Shown here piece after piece: positions 13,361-24,335 of a stretch of DNA of 64,000 bases; positions within the stretch are counted from its first letter, which is position 1, and every line of letters begins with the position of its first letter. The notes under the pieces were generated by a model. It ran no database searches and was not told where the DNA came from. It was given only the letters and a program-made list of their open reading frames with translations. The position numbers were made by a program, and so were the translations under genes. This DNA is from Ophthalmolycus amberensis (taxonomy: Eukaryota > Chordata > Actinopteri > Perciformes > Zoarcidae): assembly GCA_024529925.1 (NCBI GenBank), contig JAFEUB010001804.1:461001-525000 (forward strand). The letters run 5' to 3'.

Positions 13361-13839
13361 CACATGCACTAAAAGCATGCACGGTCGGCCCGGCTTTGTG
13401 AAAAAAAGTGTGATTAAACACACACGGGGAGCGTGACTTCATTCTCTGCTCCACTCTTTCTTCACCCGGCAAATATCAAATTTAGAACCTTTTTAATGAA
13501 GGAGGTGAATTGAAATTCTGTTTTCAGGTTTAATGGAACTGCGTTTTCCCTCTTTTACTTTTAATGAGGCCATTAATGCACAAAGAGCTCTGGCGGTCCA
13601 TTTGCACTCTGGTTATCTACCGCGCTCTGATTGACAAGCTGCTTAATTTCCTCTCGGCACTCTTCAGAAATTAAAATGTGAAACTCATTTCAGAGTGTCG
13701 CGCTTGCTGGTCTTTCATATTCAGATTGTTCACACCTACAGAGAGCCGAAGCAGATAAAGTGGTAAATCGTGTATTTTCAGCCAAGGTAAAATCCATATG
13801 TGTTCCTGCTGACTGCTGCACCGTGGGATCAATGGATGA

Positions 13840-13852
13840 GGGGGGGGGGGGG
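13840..13852. repeat. Poly-G run
   Basis: Thirteen consecutive G residues. Such runs are length-unstable and are frequent sequencing error sites. Confidence 0.9.
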
Positions 13853-15021
13853 TACTGTCTTACTGTAGTGAGTGTGTGTGCATCACTGAATGAGTTCAAT
13901 ACAGTCGATGCATTAGTAACTGTAAATACAGCCTGTTGGCAACATCAGACGCAATTTATTTTCTGCAGAAAATGGACTTTCCACTTTTCATTATTGCATT
14001 CAGATAATAAACAAAATGAGCTGGATACAGATGAAAACAGAATATTCCACTTACTATTTTTAATGTCAATACAATCATTTTTCCTTTGCAGGTGTTTTGA
14101 TGTCTGCTGTGGACTTTTAGGAGAATACCGTCAGTGGAGCAGAGCTGCTGCCTGTCGGTGTGTGTGAGTGTGTGTGTGAGTGTGGTAGTTCCTGGCAGAG
14201 ACGAGCTGCGGTGAAGCGACCAACAGCTCGACTCTCTGAAGCTTCGGCTGCAGCCGGTCTGATCAGCTTTGTTTCAAAAAACAACAACAAAAGCTCTGAG
14301 TTGCCCTGAAAGAGAAACCAATAGGATTAGTGAAGCTGCTGTCTGGCGGTTTCTAGCATCCGTGTTTCAAGGATAAAACAGAGGAAAAGTTATACTGAGC
14401 TGACTTTGAATGCTGTTTGGATCTCCTTGTCTGGCCTGGTTTCATGAACCCAGGATTATAAAACACCCTCAGGCTGTTTTCAACCGTCATTGAACCAGAC
14501 CTGTTTAAAAATAAATCATATTTACAGCACCCGACAGGAGGAGCCGCTAAAGGTGAGGGGAGATCAGATAAGATAAGTCAGGTTCACCTCCATCCAGCAA
14601 CCTGAGCCCAGCAGGAGCAGCTCACTGCCTTGCTCGAAGGCCCAATCAACAATTTGTCTTTTTCTTTTCATTTCATTTGTGTACCCATTAAACAAATAAG
14701 ATAAAAAAAGATATATTAACATTTACTGCATCTGTGACACTTTATGACGTAAGATGCAGAACAAAAGCTAAAATAATGTTGGATTGGTGCAATCATGAAT
14801 GGTGTTAATCGTTGCTGACAGCTGCAGGTGTGGTGCAGCGTGTTCATCTTCAGGACAACATGACATCCTCGAGGGCAATCTTTCCATCTGTTGTTTTAGC
14901 CATTCTTCCCTGTGATTAGCTCAGCCGTTTCAGAGCAATGAGACCAATGATGCGACTGTGAACTATCGTTATTGTCAGTTTAAATCTGATTGAGGGTTTA
15001 TGTTAGCTGGGTTTTTGCTGG

Positions 15022-15245
15022 TGGCGCGTGTCGTGGTCCAGTAGGTAGAGGGCGTCATCCTATAACCACAAGGTGGGGGTTCGATCCCCGGCTCCTTCTG
15101 TCCACATGTCGGTGTCCTTGAGCAAGACTCCCCGAGCGCTTCACAGCAGCTCCACTGCTCCTAAATGCTTAGAATGGGTTAAATGCACAGGTCAAATGTC
15201 ATGTGTATATATACCTGTATGTATATCACCATTGTAATAAAGTTT
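15022..15245 (+). mobile_element. tRNA-derived SINE
   Basis: The head carries both internal RNA polymerase III promoter elements: an A box at 15034-15045 (TGGTCCAGTAGG, fitting TRGYNNAGYNGG) and a B box at 15078-15088 (GGTTCGATCCC, a perfect match). Between and after them, ATAACCACAAGG and CCCCGGCTCC follow the tRNA plan. A non-tRNA body follows with the words TCCTTGAGCAAGAC, CCCGAGCGCTTCACAGC and GGGTTAAATGCACAGGTCAAA, which from memory are typical of a widespread fish SINE body. The acceptor-stem ends do not pair, so this is not a functional tRNA gene. The exact 3' end is uncertain. Confidence 0.8.
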
Positions 15246-15477
15246 ATCGCAGCGAAAATATCCAATTGGGAAATATGCAAAACAAATACATTCATTATTT
15301 AACAGCCAAATATTGACAATCACATCGTGTATCAACAATTTAAGGGATGATCAGCGATGTTTGACTTACTATCAGAAGATGGTTCTAAAGTAATCTCTAG
15401 GATTTAGGCCTTCAGTGCATTCAGAGATGTTTCTGGTGGAGTGTCATGTCCGCCATGTGGCCCATTATGTAACATGA

Positions 15478-15620
15478 TGACTGAGCTTTAGAGGTGCTGG
15501 TGGGCGGCTTCCAGTATTTACGCTAAGCTAACCGCCCCCTGGATCAAGCTCCGTGCTCCGAATACAGACTTGACGGTAGCATCTTTCTCACCCAACACTC
15601 CCGAAGAAAGAACATCTGCC
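15478..15620 (+). repeat. Decayed teleost interspersed repeat fragment
   Basis: GAGCTTTAGAGGTGCTGGTG followed by GGCGGCTTCCAG, then TACGCTAAGCTAACCGCCCC and a tail toward TTTCTCACCCAACACTC. From memory this is the well-known fish repeat whose middle part is also present at 3460-3535. It has no coding capacity. Confidence 0.6.
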
Positions 15621-16599
15621 TTTTTACAAGAAGGTTCTGCCTTCTCTTAAAGAGTTGGATAACAGTCTTTATTGAAGACATGTTCGGTGAACTCAAAAAC
15701 TATAGAAAACAAGTTTATATGTTCCCTGTCAGACAAGATGAGACAGTGGACACGTACACATTGATCACTAAGACACACCGCGGACATGGTTCTTACAGAA
15801 CTGACCTCCAAATACGCAGGTGTTGTCTTTCGAGGGGCCAGCAGAGCAGCTGCAGACAGACGAGAAGCTGACAGCTAAACAAAAGCCCAACTCCTCCGCT
15901 CTGCAGGATCAGATGAAGAGCAGCTCACCTGTGGTCCGCCCAGCAGAGGCAGGAAACCCGCTGCTGTCTTAATCATCTGACTGGCAGCCTGCAGGCATGT
16001 CAGGCCATCTGCCAGGTGAGGATCTAACAACGCTGAACCGTCCGCACAAGAGGCTCCAGCAACTCGAGCAATCTCCCTTCACACACACAAAGACTGGATC
16101 TAGTTTGCAGGAGACTTTCGCTTCACTTTTCAGAGACTTTCCGTCATTAAGTTCATTAAACCCAGACAGCAGAGGTAATTACACGAGTCGTTAAAGCGCA
16201 TGGGTGCGAGGTGTTTTTCGTCAATCCCTGATTAATATTACATATTCTTGGATTTAATCTCTTCAGACGGACGGATTAATCAGCGGTCGTCAAGAGGATT
16301 GACGTCGGAAGGACGTGAAGATAATATGAGTGCCATTCATTTTGTTTTCAACATAATTGAATGCTTTTTGTCCCAAATGAGTTCTGTGTCTATTTCCTCA
16401 TATCGCTCTAATTGCACCCTGCAGAGCATTCTGATCAGCTGCTCACCAATCCAGCAGGTTCAGTGGTTCTTGCCTCAAATTAACAAACCTGTGACCCATT
16501 TTGAGGACTGACCGGACGTGAACTCTCTGGGGTCCAACCCCAGGTATGTTTCTTTCAACAATGCACTGAAACTGGCACAGGTTTATAGTTTATCGTCAC

Positions 16600-16745
16600 T
16601 ACGACCGCCTTAAAGGAGACATGCTCATATTTAGGTTCATTCTTTCATTTCGGGTTTCTAATAGAATATGTTAAAAAAAAACACATTCTTTTTTGTTTTT
16701 CATGCTGTCTGAATAAACCTGTCTTCACTCTCTGTCTCTTTAGTC
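16600..16745 (+). repeat. Interspersed repeat fragment
   Basis: It contains AAGGAGACATGCTCATATTTAG, TTCGGGTTTCTAATAGAATATG, an A-rich stretch, and then CATGCTGTCTGAATAAACCTG, in the order I remember from a short fish repeat. It is non-coding, and the family name was not checked. Confidence 0.5.
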
Positions 16746-16861
16746 TATCCATCGATCCCTCAGAGCTGCTGTGGTCTATGAGATGTTTCTGGAAAACACA
16801 GCACAGCTCAGAGTGCTATTTGGCTTCAACGGTTCTTTAATTAACAGCGGACAGAAGGTCG

Positions 16862-16875
16862 CCCCCCCCCCCCCC
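16862..16875. repeat. Poly-C run
   Basis: Fourteen consecutive C residues, length-unstable and error-prone. Confidence 0.9.
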
Positions 16876-17936
16876 TTTGATGCAATGCATCAGTGTAGAG
16901 TCCACAGCAGAGTTGCCTTCTCTTTGAAACTCTGTGGTTTCTCTGCCTCTCTTCTGGCCTCCAGCAGCTTGATCTCTGCTCTCCGCTCTCAAAGAAACTC
17001 CTGAGTGTCTTTTTCTGTTTCGGCCAACTGGCCGGCCGGTCGGGCAGCAGGCCTCCAGCAGCCTGCAGCTGCTGCTGTGAATACGAAGCAGAGTCAGAGA
17101 GCATCCATCTCCATCTGGGTCTCAACAAAAGGTAAATACGAGGCAGCGGCTCAGGAACAACGCGCATCATGTCAGAGACACTTTGAGCCTGTAATGCCTC
17201 AGTTTACTCCGATATGTAGTAATGCCTGTGCTGCTGACAGCTCGCTGTGGCTCTGACCTGCTGCAGCACATGCTGATGGATGATTGTACTACTGTCACAG
17301 GATTTAGACTGAAGACCTGGGGCCGTATTCAGGAAACTTTCTAGTACAGAGAGTTGCTCCTGCTGGTGAAATTCAAAGGAAATTCTTAGAATAATGACGT
17401 TTTCTTCGAAATTCCGCTTTAGATTGCGACGAGATCCTGTTAAAGATAAGTTACTCAACAAAGCATCTGAGCCCTTAAGAGAGCGGCAAAGGTGGAAACA
17501 CTGTTGGGAGTAGAGAGGAGGACTTTTAAGAGGCTTAACTTTCAGTCAGGAAGTTCATTAGCTTGGTTGCTAACGGGCCTGTCTGCTAACCGTTCCTCTC
17601 TTGTGGAGCATTTATACGCAGACACAGGAGGTTTAAAACACAGTTCAGCACAGCTATTAAGATGTAAAAGCTTCTTCCCGTTTGGACTCTGCGGCTCTCT
17701 GTTCCCTCACAGGTCCACAATGTCGAGATTGCTTCCTTGTGTCACCAAAATGAACTGATTGTGGTAATTCCATTGGAAAGAAAAATGTATTTTGCCATAA
17801 AATTTCCGTTTTAAATCTTAGTGCGGCCTGACCTTTACTCTGCTGTCCAAAGGTGAATGTGTGAATAATTTATCGTAACATGTTTGCACAGTGAAAACAC
17901 AAGAACCTCCCTCTGAGCTGTTTGTGTCAGAGAAAG

Positions 17937-18312
17937 CTACTCACTCAGTCCATCTAACTGTCTGTCTGCCTGTCTCTCTCTCTCCTACTCACTCAGTCCA
18001 TCTAACTGTCTGCCTGTCTCTCTCTCTCCTACTCACTCAGTCCATCTAACTGTCTGCCTGTCTCTCTCTCTCCTACTCACTCAGTCCATCTAACTGTCTG
18101 TCTGCCTGTCTCTCTCTCTCCTACTCACTCATTCCATCTAACTGTCTGTCTGCCTGTCTCTCTCTCTCCTACTCACTCAGTCCATCTAACTGTCTGTCTG
18201 CCTGTCTCTCTCTCTCCTACTCACTCATTCCATCTAACTGTCTGTCTGCCTGTCTCTCTCTCTCCTACTCACTCAGTCCATCTAACTGTCTGTCTGCCTG
18301 TCTCTCTCAGTC
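17937..18312. repeat. 44/48-bp pyrimidine-rich minisatellite, eight units
   Basis: Eight units begin with CTACTCACTCA at 17937, 17985, 18029, 18073, 18121, 18169, 18217 and 18265. Unit lengths are 48, 44, 44, 48, 48, 48 and 48. The short units lack one TGTC step in the stretch ACTGTCTGTCTGCCTG. Units 5 and 7 read CACTCATTCC where the others read CACTCAGTCC, so units 5-6 and 7-8 look like a doubled 96-bp block. The strand is almost purely pyrimidine in the inner CT part. This is not a CRISPR array, because there are no unique spacers. Confidence 0.95.
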
Positions 18313-20019
18313 TCTCTCTCTCTCTTTTTTAGAGGACTCCCCCAACACCCCCCCCCCTCCCCATTTCAAATTAAAAGCCCCACAGAATGAATTCTAACTG
18401 GAATGCTTGTGATGAAGCCTCTCATTTTAGTGTCAAACATTATGATTCTGTCTCCTCTCCCCCTCTCTCACCCACCCAGTCCCACCCTTTCAAAATAAAA
18501 GCCCCACAAATACAAGATTCAATCCAAGAGTATGAATCTAAAATGCAGAAAAGAGAGTAGCACTATCCCAATTAAACCTGAATGACACTACCGGTAACAT
18601 TGGCGTGTGTATATATTGCTGTTTCTTCAGGCAGAAGCCACACTGTCAAAATTTATTTCGGAATTTTCTAGTTATTATTATTATTATTAATCCCGCAGGA
18701 TTACAATCAGTGTGCTTTGGCACAGGCAGTTTTACTGCCTTTTGAATAAAGGCCAAGAGGTTTTTTCAATAATACATTTGTGTTTTAACAATGAAAGAGG
18801 ATTTCTTCTGATACCAGTCATTATTTTCTGCTTTAGTTCAGTTGGAATACCAATTCATTACAGCATTAAATTACTTTTAGAAACAAAAGATGGCGGCAGT
18901 AGTTTGGAGGTCTGGAACCAGTGAAATCTGCCAAAATAGGCCAAAAAGCCGTCCTTGTGTCATGAGAGCATTGCATCATTCATAATCATATAAATGTTTG
19001 TAAAATGTTCATCTGTTCAGTTCAAAGCCTGATCTGATGAAAGCAACTTCATAAAAGCTTTTTTGTGTCACTAGAAGTATAAACGCTGTTTTACATTCAC
19101 ATGCTGGATAACTGAGAGATCTCTAAACAGTTTGGATGTTTGACGGTGGTTCAGAAGACTGTCAAGTATTTATTCATTAAAATAAAGAAGTGAGCACGAA
19201 GTATTAATAGTTCTGTCTTGTCTTTCTCGATGTTTGTCCTCTTGGGAACTGAGTTTCCTCTGAGATTTATCTGGAGGAGAGAGGACAGAATCTCCAAAAT
19301 ATATATTCTTGTGTTCATGTAGTTTGTCCTGAGAAGCAGACTCAAAATAAATCAATAATTCTGTTGATTTCTATTGAAAAAATGCACAACAACGAACTCC
19401 ATCGACTCGCGCGTCTCTAAAGTGGGCTATTAAGCTGTCTGATAGCAGCGCAGGTAATTACTATCATTGTCTACTTACTCTGCTGGACGCCAGGAGCTTC
19501 TCCCATCATGTTGCGTAACTCCATTTCTTTCCGACTGATGCAGCGCTCACATATCTCTTCGGCCTTGCTCCACGGGGCTGAACCGGGACCCTCTGCTGGC
19601 GCGCTGAAGACTTCCAGAGGTCGGTACTCCGGCACTGCCAAACAGCCCGATGTCGTAGAACTAACATATTACTCAACAATGCTTTTATGTGAACAAACAT
19701 ATGTATTTACAGATGCACTTAACTGTAATTGCCAGGTCACCTCCTGAGAGCCTCCTTGCCTGTTGGATATGCCCCTCATGGGACCAAACCATGAATAGTG
19801 AAGAAAGATAAATCTGAACTATTACATACAAATATGTTATGCCAACACAAAATGAGACTTAAATTGAAGATTGACGGTACAAATCTGTCTGATTGTCTGC
19901 AGACTCTGTGGAAGATGGAGAACTGGAGGACCAGGTGGCATTGCAGGGTCTTTAAAACCGCTTTTATTCAACATGAATACTGAAGGGGAAGAGAAGTTGG
20001 AGCTGTGACCACATAGTAC

Positions 20020-20021
<2 letters not shown>

Positions 20022-20078
<57 letters not shown>

Positions 20079-20134
20079 CCCCCCCCCCCCTTCTCTCTCC
20101 CTCTCTCTCTCTCGCTCTTTCCCCCCCCCCCCCT

Positions 20135-20170
<36 letters not shown>

Positions 20171-20213
20171 GCTCTCTTCCCCCCCCCCCCCCTTCTCTCT
20201 CCCTCCTCTCTGT
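20022..20213. repeat. Compound (CT)n / poly-C repeat upstream of exon 1
   Basis: A pure CT tract (20022-20072) is followed by three blocks in which a C run (20076-20090, 20121-20133 and 20179-20192) is followed by TTCTCTCTCCCTC and more CT. It looks like a tandemly expanded unit of CT repeat plus C run. It lies 100-290 bases before the start codon, so it is in the promoter, the 5' untranslated region or the end of an upstream intron. The reverse strand gives a spurious Arg-Glu/Gly-rich open frame. Confidence 0.95.
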
Positions 20214-20259
20214 CGGGTTTGAGGAGATCTCTCTTGGAGCTGGAGAGGACAGGTTAGCC

Positions 20260-20310
20260 GTCTCTCTCTCTCTCTCTCTCTTCTCCGCAGCCTCTCGCCG
20301 CTTCATCATC
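20260..20310 (+). promoter_or_regulatory. cntnap4: 5' leader: CT tract ending in an acceptor-like CAG
   Basis: A CT tract (about 20261-20282) runs directly into TTCTCCGCAG at 20281-20290, followed by 20 bases of leader and the ATG at 20311. In form this is a polypyrimidine tract plus 3' splice site. Two readings are possible: it is plain 5' untranslated DNA of the first exon, or the signal-peptide exon starts at 20291 and is preceded by a non-coding exon upstream. The start context is favourable, with A at -3 and G at +4. I see no TATA box placed to decide the question. Confidence 0.45.
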
Positions 20311-20395
20311 ATGGATTTTAGGAGTAAAAGAGCCGCTGGGATTATCGCTCAAGTCGCCCTGCTACTCTGCAGCTCGTACGGGACAACCGGAGAAG
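20311..20395 (+). CDS. cntnap4: Caspr-like gene, coding exon 1 (signal peptide)
   Basis: The exon encodes residues 1-28 plus the first base of codon 29. It is a classical signal peptide: a basic N-region with Arg4, Lys6 and Arg7, a hydrophobic core around IIAQVALLLC, then small polar residues (SSYGTTGE) suited to signal peptidase cleavage. The start at 20311 has a strong context (A at -3, G at +4) and gives the right spacing from signal peptide to the first discoidin cysteine. The exon ends in GAAG followed by the donor GTGAGC, phase 1, which joins exactly to exon 2 to make Glu-Val-Cys-Asp. In this family the signal exon is followed by a very long first intron, as seen here. Signal sequences diverge fast, so the call rests on context and phase more than on similarity. 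Confidence 0.85.
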
Positions 20396-21121
20396 GTGAG
20401 CAGGCTATGCGCCTTTTTTCTCTTTTTTTTTTTACTTTCCCCCTGAGGAGACGGAGCGAGTCCGGACACATGCAGCGCAGACCCGGAGCGTCTAACAGAG
20501 GCTTCATCTCTCTCATCATACCGCCTGGAAACAAATGTGTAAAGCTCCTGATTTCAGTATGCAATGATATTTTAGCGGTTAGTCTGATTTACTCTATTCC
20601 AACCTGGGAAAAGTGCAGAGCTGTCTTCTGTTTGAAGGGTTTGCGCGTATCGGTTGCGCATCATCGCTCGGTTGTTTGAGAGATAATATATAAGGAGCGT
20701 TAACTCGGTTTCATGTGATTAATTCATGTTTTTTATTTTTGCGTATTTATGAGAACTGGATCAGTTCAACAGAGAATAACATAGTTATTCTCGCACTAAC
20801 GTTTAAGCAGAACGTGTCCCCTGCGCATTTTCAACTTTTATGCAGCGTCCTCACCTTATTTAAGATATTTTACTATATCATATGTATTATATCTTCTGAT
20901 TCCTTCTGAAACGCGTTTGCATCTTAGGATGCTGCTGCTGCATGAAAGAATGTGCTGGATTCACACCGCTGTGTGTTTCTGTCCTCTGTGGGCTTAAGAA
21001 GCATTGTCGCCACTCAGAAGCCAGTCCGTCCACTGTGTGCACAAAACAAGGTTATCTGTTTTCTTTCTGCTTAATTTGGTGCTCAGTGCAGCATGAGGAG
21101 CATCCTGGGACCGAGCCATGT

Positions 21122-21123
21122 CC

Positions 21124-21154
<31 letters not shown>

Positions 21155-21156
21155 AC
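21122..21156. repeat. Poly-C run plus (AC)n
   Basis: Nineteen C residues (21122-21140) run directly into eight AC units. This compound low-complexity tract lies in intron 1. Confidence 0.95.
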
Positions 21157-21392
21157 TGCAAAGAGCAGCCAGAGTGTGGAGGTGTGTGTCAGAAAAAAAA
21201 GGTTGTATGCCGGTTGGGGATGTGGCTTTGGGACTGAGAGGTTGCTGGTTTCATTCTGCAATGTGGAAATACCATTTTTTGGGCCATTGATGTTTTACAT
21301 TGAGACAGTTTGCAGGTCTGAAGCTGTGTCAGTGTGTGCATATGATGTGGGATGTTGCTGTTAGCTTCCCTGCCTGAGAGAGGAGAAAGAGA

Positions 21393-21406
21393 GGGGGGGG
21401 GGGGGG
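21393..21406. repeat. Poly-G run
   Basis: Fourteen consecutive G residues in intron 1, inside a purine-rich stretch. Confidence 0.9.
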
Positions 21407-23124
21407 TCCAAGAGGAGGGAAACAGGACAAAGGTAGAGAGCTCAGTGATGTATACCTCTGTGAAAAAGTCCTCCATCCATCACTGTTTCTCTCTCCTCTT
21501 CCACGACACAATGATGTCTCTTGCCCTGGTTTTCTGTTCTTTATTTAGCCGTGTTTGCCTTCTTCTCAGCCTTTGCTCTTAAAGATAATCTTAGGTGTGC
21601 ACAGAATGCCATTTTTTCATCTTCCCCCTCTCTCCGGCTCCTCATCTGCTTCTGCGTCTTTCTTTCATCTTCCCTCACCTCTCCTTGTTGTCTTTGAACC
21701 TGTTTAAACCCCGCAGTTCATACAAACTCATGCTGTGCAGTCAGACCAAAGCTCCTTATATCTTTATTCTAACTTCTAGTGCAGTGGAATCAGTCAGGAT
21801 GAATTTCTTTGAATTATGTTTGAAATGATGCACAAAAAAAACATTTCCCAATTTGTCACCAACACGCAGCGTAAATATACAAAAAAGTGATCTTGTTCTG
21901 GAGTCTGAACTGCAGCGTCCTCTGTTCGACAGATGAATGAATGAGGAGACGAGTGAGGAGGAGACATGAGTCTAACGAAGGCAACATGTTCAGTTAGAGT
22001 ACAGCTCCTCATCCGTCCTTCCTCTGTTCGTCTTCCTCCATGAAAGAAACATCCACAGTCTCACTGAAGCGTCTGATCCTCTCCGTCTCCCTTCCTGCTG
22101 TTTCTGACTCCGGTCTGCTGCAAACTTTAAGTCCTCTCCTTCCTGCCTCATTTATCTCTTCCTGTTGTTTTCTGTCAGCTTCTTTCTTCCTTCATCCTCC
22201 CGATACATTTGTCTTCATTTCTTTTTACCTCTATCTTTCTCTTTCCTCTCTTTTTTTTACCTGGATCTCCGCCCTCCTGCTGCTGTGGCGCTCTTTCGTC
22301 TCAATTCTTCCTCTTTTCCCTCCTCTATCCTTTCTAGTCTCTATATACCTATATGTGTGTGTGTATATAAATATATATTTCCTCCCTGTTTCATGTCCAT
22401 ATCCCTCAACATTTCTCTGCATGTATTCTCTTTCCTGCTGGTGTTGCATCATCTGAAGGTGTTTACATTTGGTCTGAACTGACAGGGTTTGGGAATATTT
22501 TGTGAAATTGTTACAACTTATAGCTGCCGGTGTTTGACATATTTACACATTTTGTATTTGTATATCAGACAAAAAAGCCTTCTCCTGAGAGAGAATGTCT
22601 CGTTCCTACTTTGATACAGTTCATTGAAAGGTGCTATCTTAAATTCAGGGCATTAATACAGCAGCAGGGTTGGAGGGATGTCTACCTGAGTAGAGCATGA
22701 AGTCACTCTCCCTCTTTGTGTGTAATCTGAGCTTCTATATGTTTGTGTAGCCGGGTCGGCTAATGGCCGCCGCTCTGCACTGCTCTCGTACGGCGGTTAT
22801 CACTGATAACGCCGTCCTGACTCTTTGTAACGCCCACCTGCCTGTTCCCCCTCAGCTAAACGCTGTGAGCTCATTTCAGCACTGTTGCTGTTGTCAGCCT
22901 CAGGGGATCATGGCTTTGACCAGAAATGGAGAGATGAATCTACTAATCAGCTTGCTCGATGCACCGGTCCATGATGCGGTGTTGGGATTTGGGGCAACTT
23001 GTCCTTCAAATGACACAACAGAATGTATTGTTTGTCCGTCGCCTTCAGTACGACACATAGAAGCGTTTTCTGATCTGATGCTCCTGTCGTCCTACACGGT
23101 CACCTTTGTAAAATAAATCTGTTT

Positions 23125-23310
23125 AACGATGAGACAACACTTCGGTTGGCTAGGTTTAGGCATAAACATGACTTGGTTAGATTTAGGGATAGATTCTGGT
23201 TTGTTTTAAAGTACTTTGTTTAGGTTATGGGACCTTTGTCATAGAATTACAATGATATAGACGCGGTTACGGTTCGTATGCCAGCCTCTGAGACCTACGG
23301 TTACCCATAA
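23125..23310 (+). repeat. Interspersed repeat fragment
   Basis: It contains ACACTTCGGTTGGCTAGG, TTTAGGCATAAACATGACTTG, GATTTAGGGATAGAT, then TTTAGGTTATGGGAC. The recurrent GGTTAGGNTTAGG style matches a short repeat that I remember as frequent in fish genomes. It is non-coding, with uncertain ends. Confidence 0.5.
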
Positions 23311-24204
23311 CCCCCCTGGTTGTGTTGCTTCACAGATACATTTATGTGTATCTTCGCAGGAGCATATTTCATCTTTAAAAATCCACTAAAGTTCAGACTG
23401 ATGCAGAACTGTTTAATTGCCTCCAGCTCTGTATAGAAGACGTTGTCCCATCACTACGCAATGCCTTTAAATGAAAAAAAGTACAAACACGGTTAGCAGC
23501 TTAGAGAATTATGTAAAACGAGCAATTACAAAATAAAAAAATGAAGTTTTTTTTCCAGTCTATTGTCACAAAATTGTGTCATCATGTCAGAGGTTGAAAC
23601 CGCTGAATGATCAATATTTCATATTTAATAGAAGGCTGATATCGGCCCAAAGCATCAGCTTCTGTTTGGTGCAGTTCTTGCTGCAGTAGTTGTTTTCTGC
23701 CGTGCAGACACTGTTCATTACGGAGGTGGTACTAAATGACGACAAAGTGGAAATACATATTTTAACGGCCACAGATGGCGCCCTGATGACTTCTTAGCCG
23801 GAGCAGCGAAGGAGCGAGTCGCTAGGGACGAGATTCATGGGAGTCGGCGTGTGAAACGAGCTACCCCGCAGGGCGGGAAAGTCCCTCCGCGTTTAATCGC
23901 CTTCCAACGTCACAACATGAAAGAGTCACTGTGTGCTGAGCAGCTCGCATGTAAACAGAAGTGTGCCTTTGAGCTGCCGCAAACAGTGATTTGCCTATTT
24001 TGCTCACGTGCGCTGCAGGTTAGTGTCGATGTTCAAGGGAAACGGTGAGGAAAATACAGAATGATTTCCTTAAAAGGTTTGAAAAAGCAATTAGAGAATG
24101 TGACTTGTGGTCTTTGTAGTTCAGTTTTGTGTTTTGGTTTATTTGAAATCGACGCGGTGACATTTAAGAATAGGCTGGCTGCTCCGGTTGGCCATTAATC
24201 ATGT

Positions 24205-24335
24205 TGTTGGTGTTTTGATCCCCAGCGCCTCCTGTCCACGTGTGGAAGTGTCCTTCAGCAGGACTGAGCCTTAGAGTGCTCCAAACAAGGACAAGCATCT
24301 GCTGAATGTAACGAGTGTATGCCTGTTATGTTGAG
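24205..24335 (+). mobile_element. Degraded tRNA-type SINE relic
   Basis: TTTTGATCCCCAGCGCCTCC resembles a decayed B box plus CCGG segment. It is followed by TGTCCACGTGTGGAAG and TGTCCTTCAGCAGGACTGAG, the same body order as the better-preserved SINE at 15022-15245 (TGTCCACATGTCGG, TGTCCTTGAGCAAGAC). The A-box half is not recognisable, so this is a partial, inactive copy. Confidence 0.6.

Larger units (their letters stand above)
9266..15021. other. Upstream non-coding DNA with minisatellite, no gene recognised
   Basis: No exon was recognised. The longest complex open frame (12551-13027, minus strand, 158 codons) has no known domain and a composition like its surroundings, so I do not call it. 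Structured content consists of the 18-bp minisatellite at 9826-9943, a related repeat block at 13190-13360, and a poly-G run at 13840-13852. The stretch 13540-13690 is low in repeats and rich in homeodomain-like core words; it is discussed as a possible conserved element. Confidence 0.5.
15246..20021. other. Upstream non-coding DNA, no gene recognised
   Basis: No coding exon was identified. The stretch holds repeat fragments at 15478-15620 and 16600-16745, a poly-C run at 16862-16875, and the 44/48-bp minisatellite at 17937-18312. Poly-C bearing text at 18340-18365 precedes two similar phrases, TTTCAAATTAAAAGCCCCACA and TTTCAAAATAAAAGCCCCACA, about 125 bases apart, which look like a small local duplication. 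Untranslated exons of the downstream gene could lie here but cannot be recognised from sequence alone. Confidence 0.5.

Noticed and set aside
15022..15110. Functional tRNA gene
   Set aside because: Both internal promoter boxes are present, but the acceptor stem does not close and a SINE body follows directly.
17937..18312. CRISPR-like array of repeats of 44-48 bases
   Set aside because: Whole units are tandemly repeated with no unique spacers, and the organism is a vertebrate. It is a minisatellite.
19968..20312. Arg/Glu/Gly-rich minus-strand open frame over the CT and poly-C tract
   Set aside because: It is a direct translation of simple repeats (CT gives Arg-Glu or Leu-Ser, poly-C gives Gly), overlapping the true first exon on the other strand.
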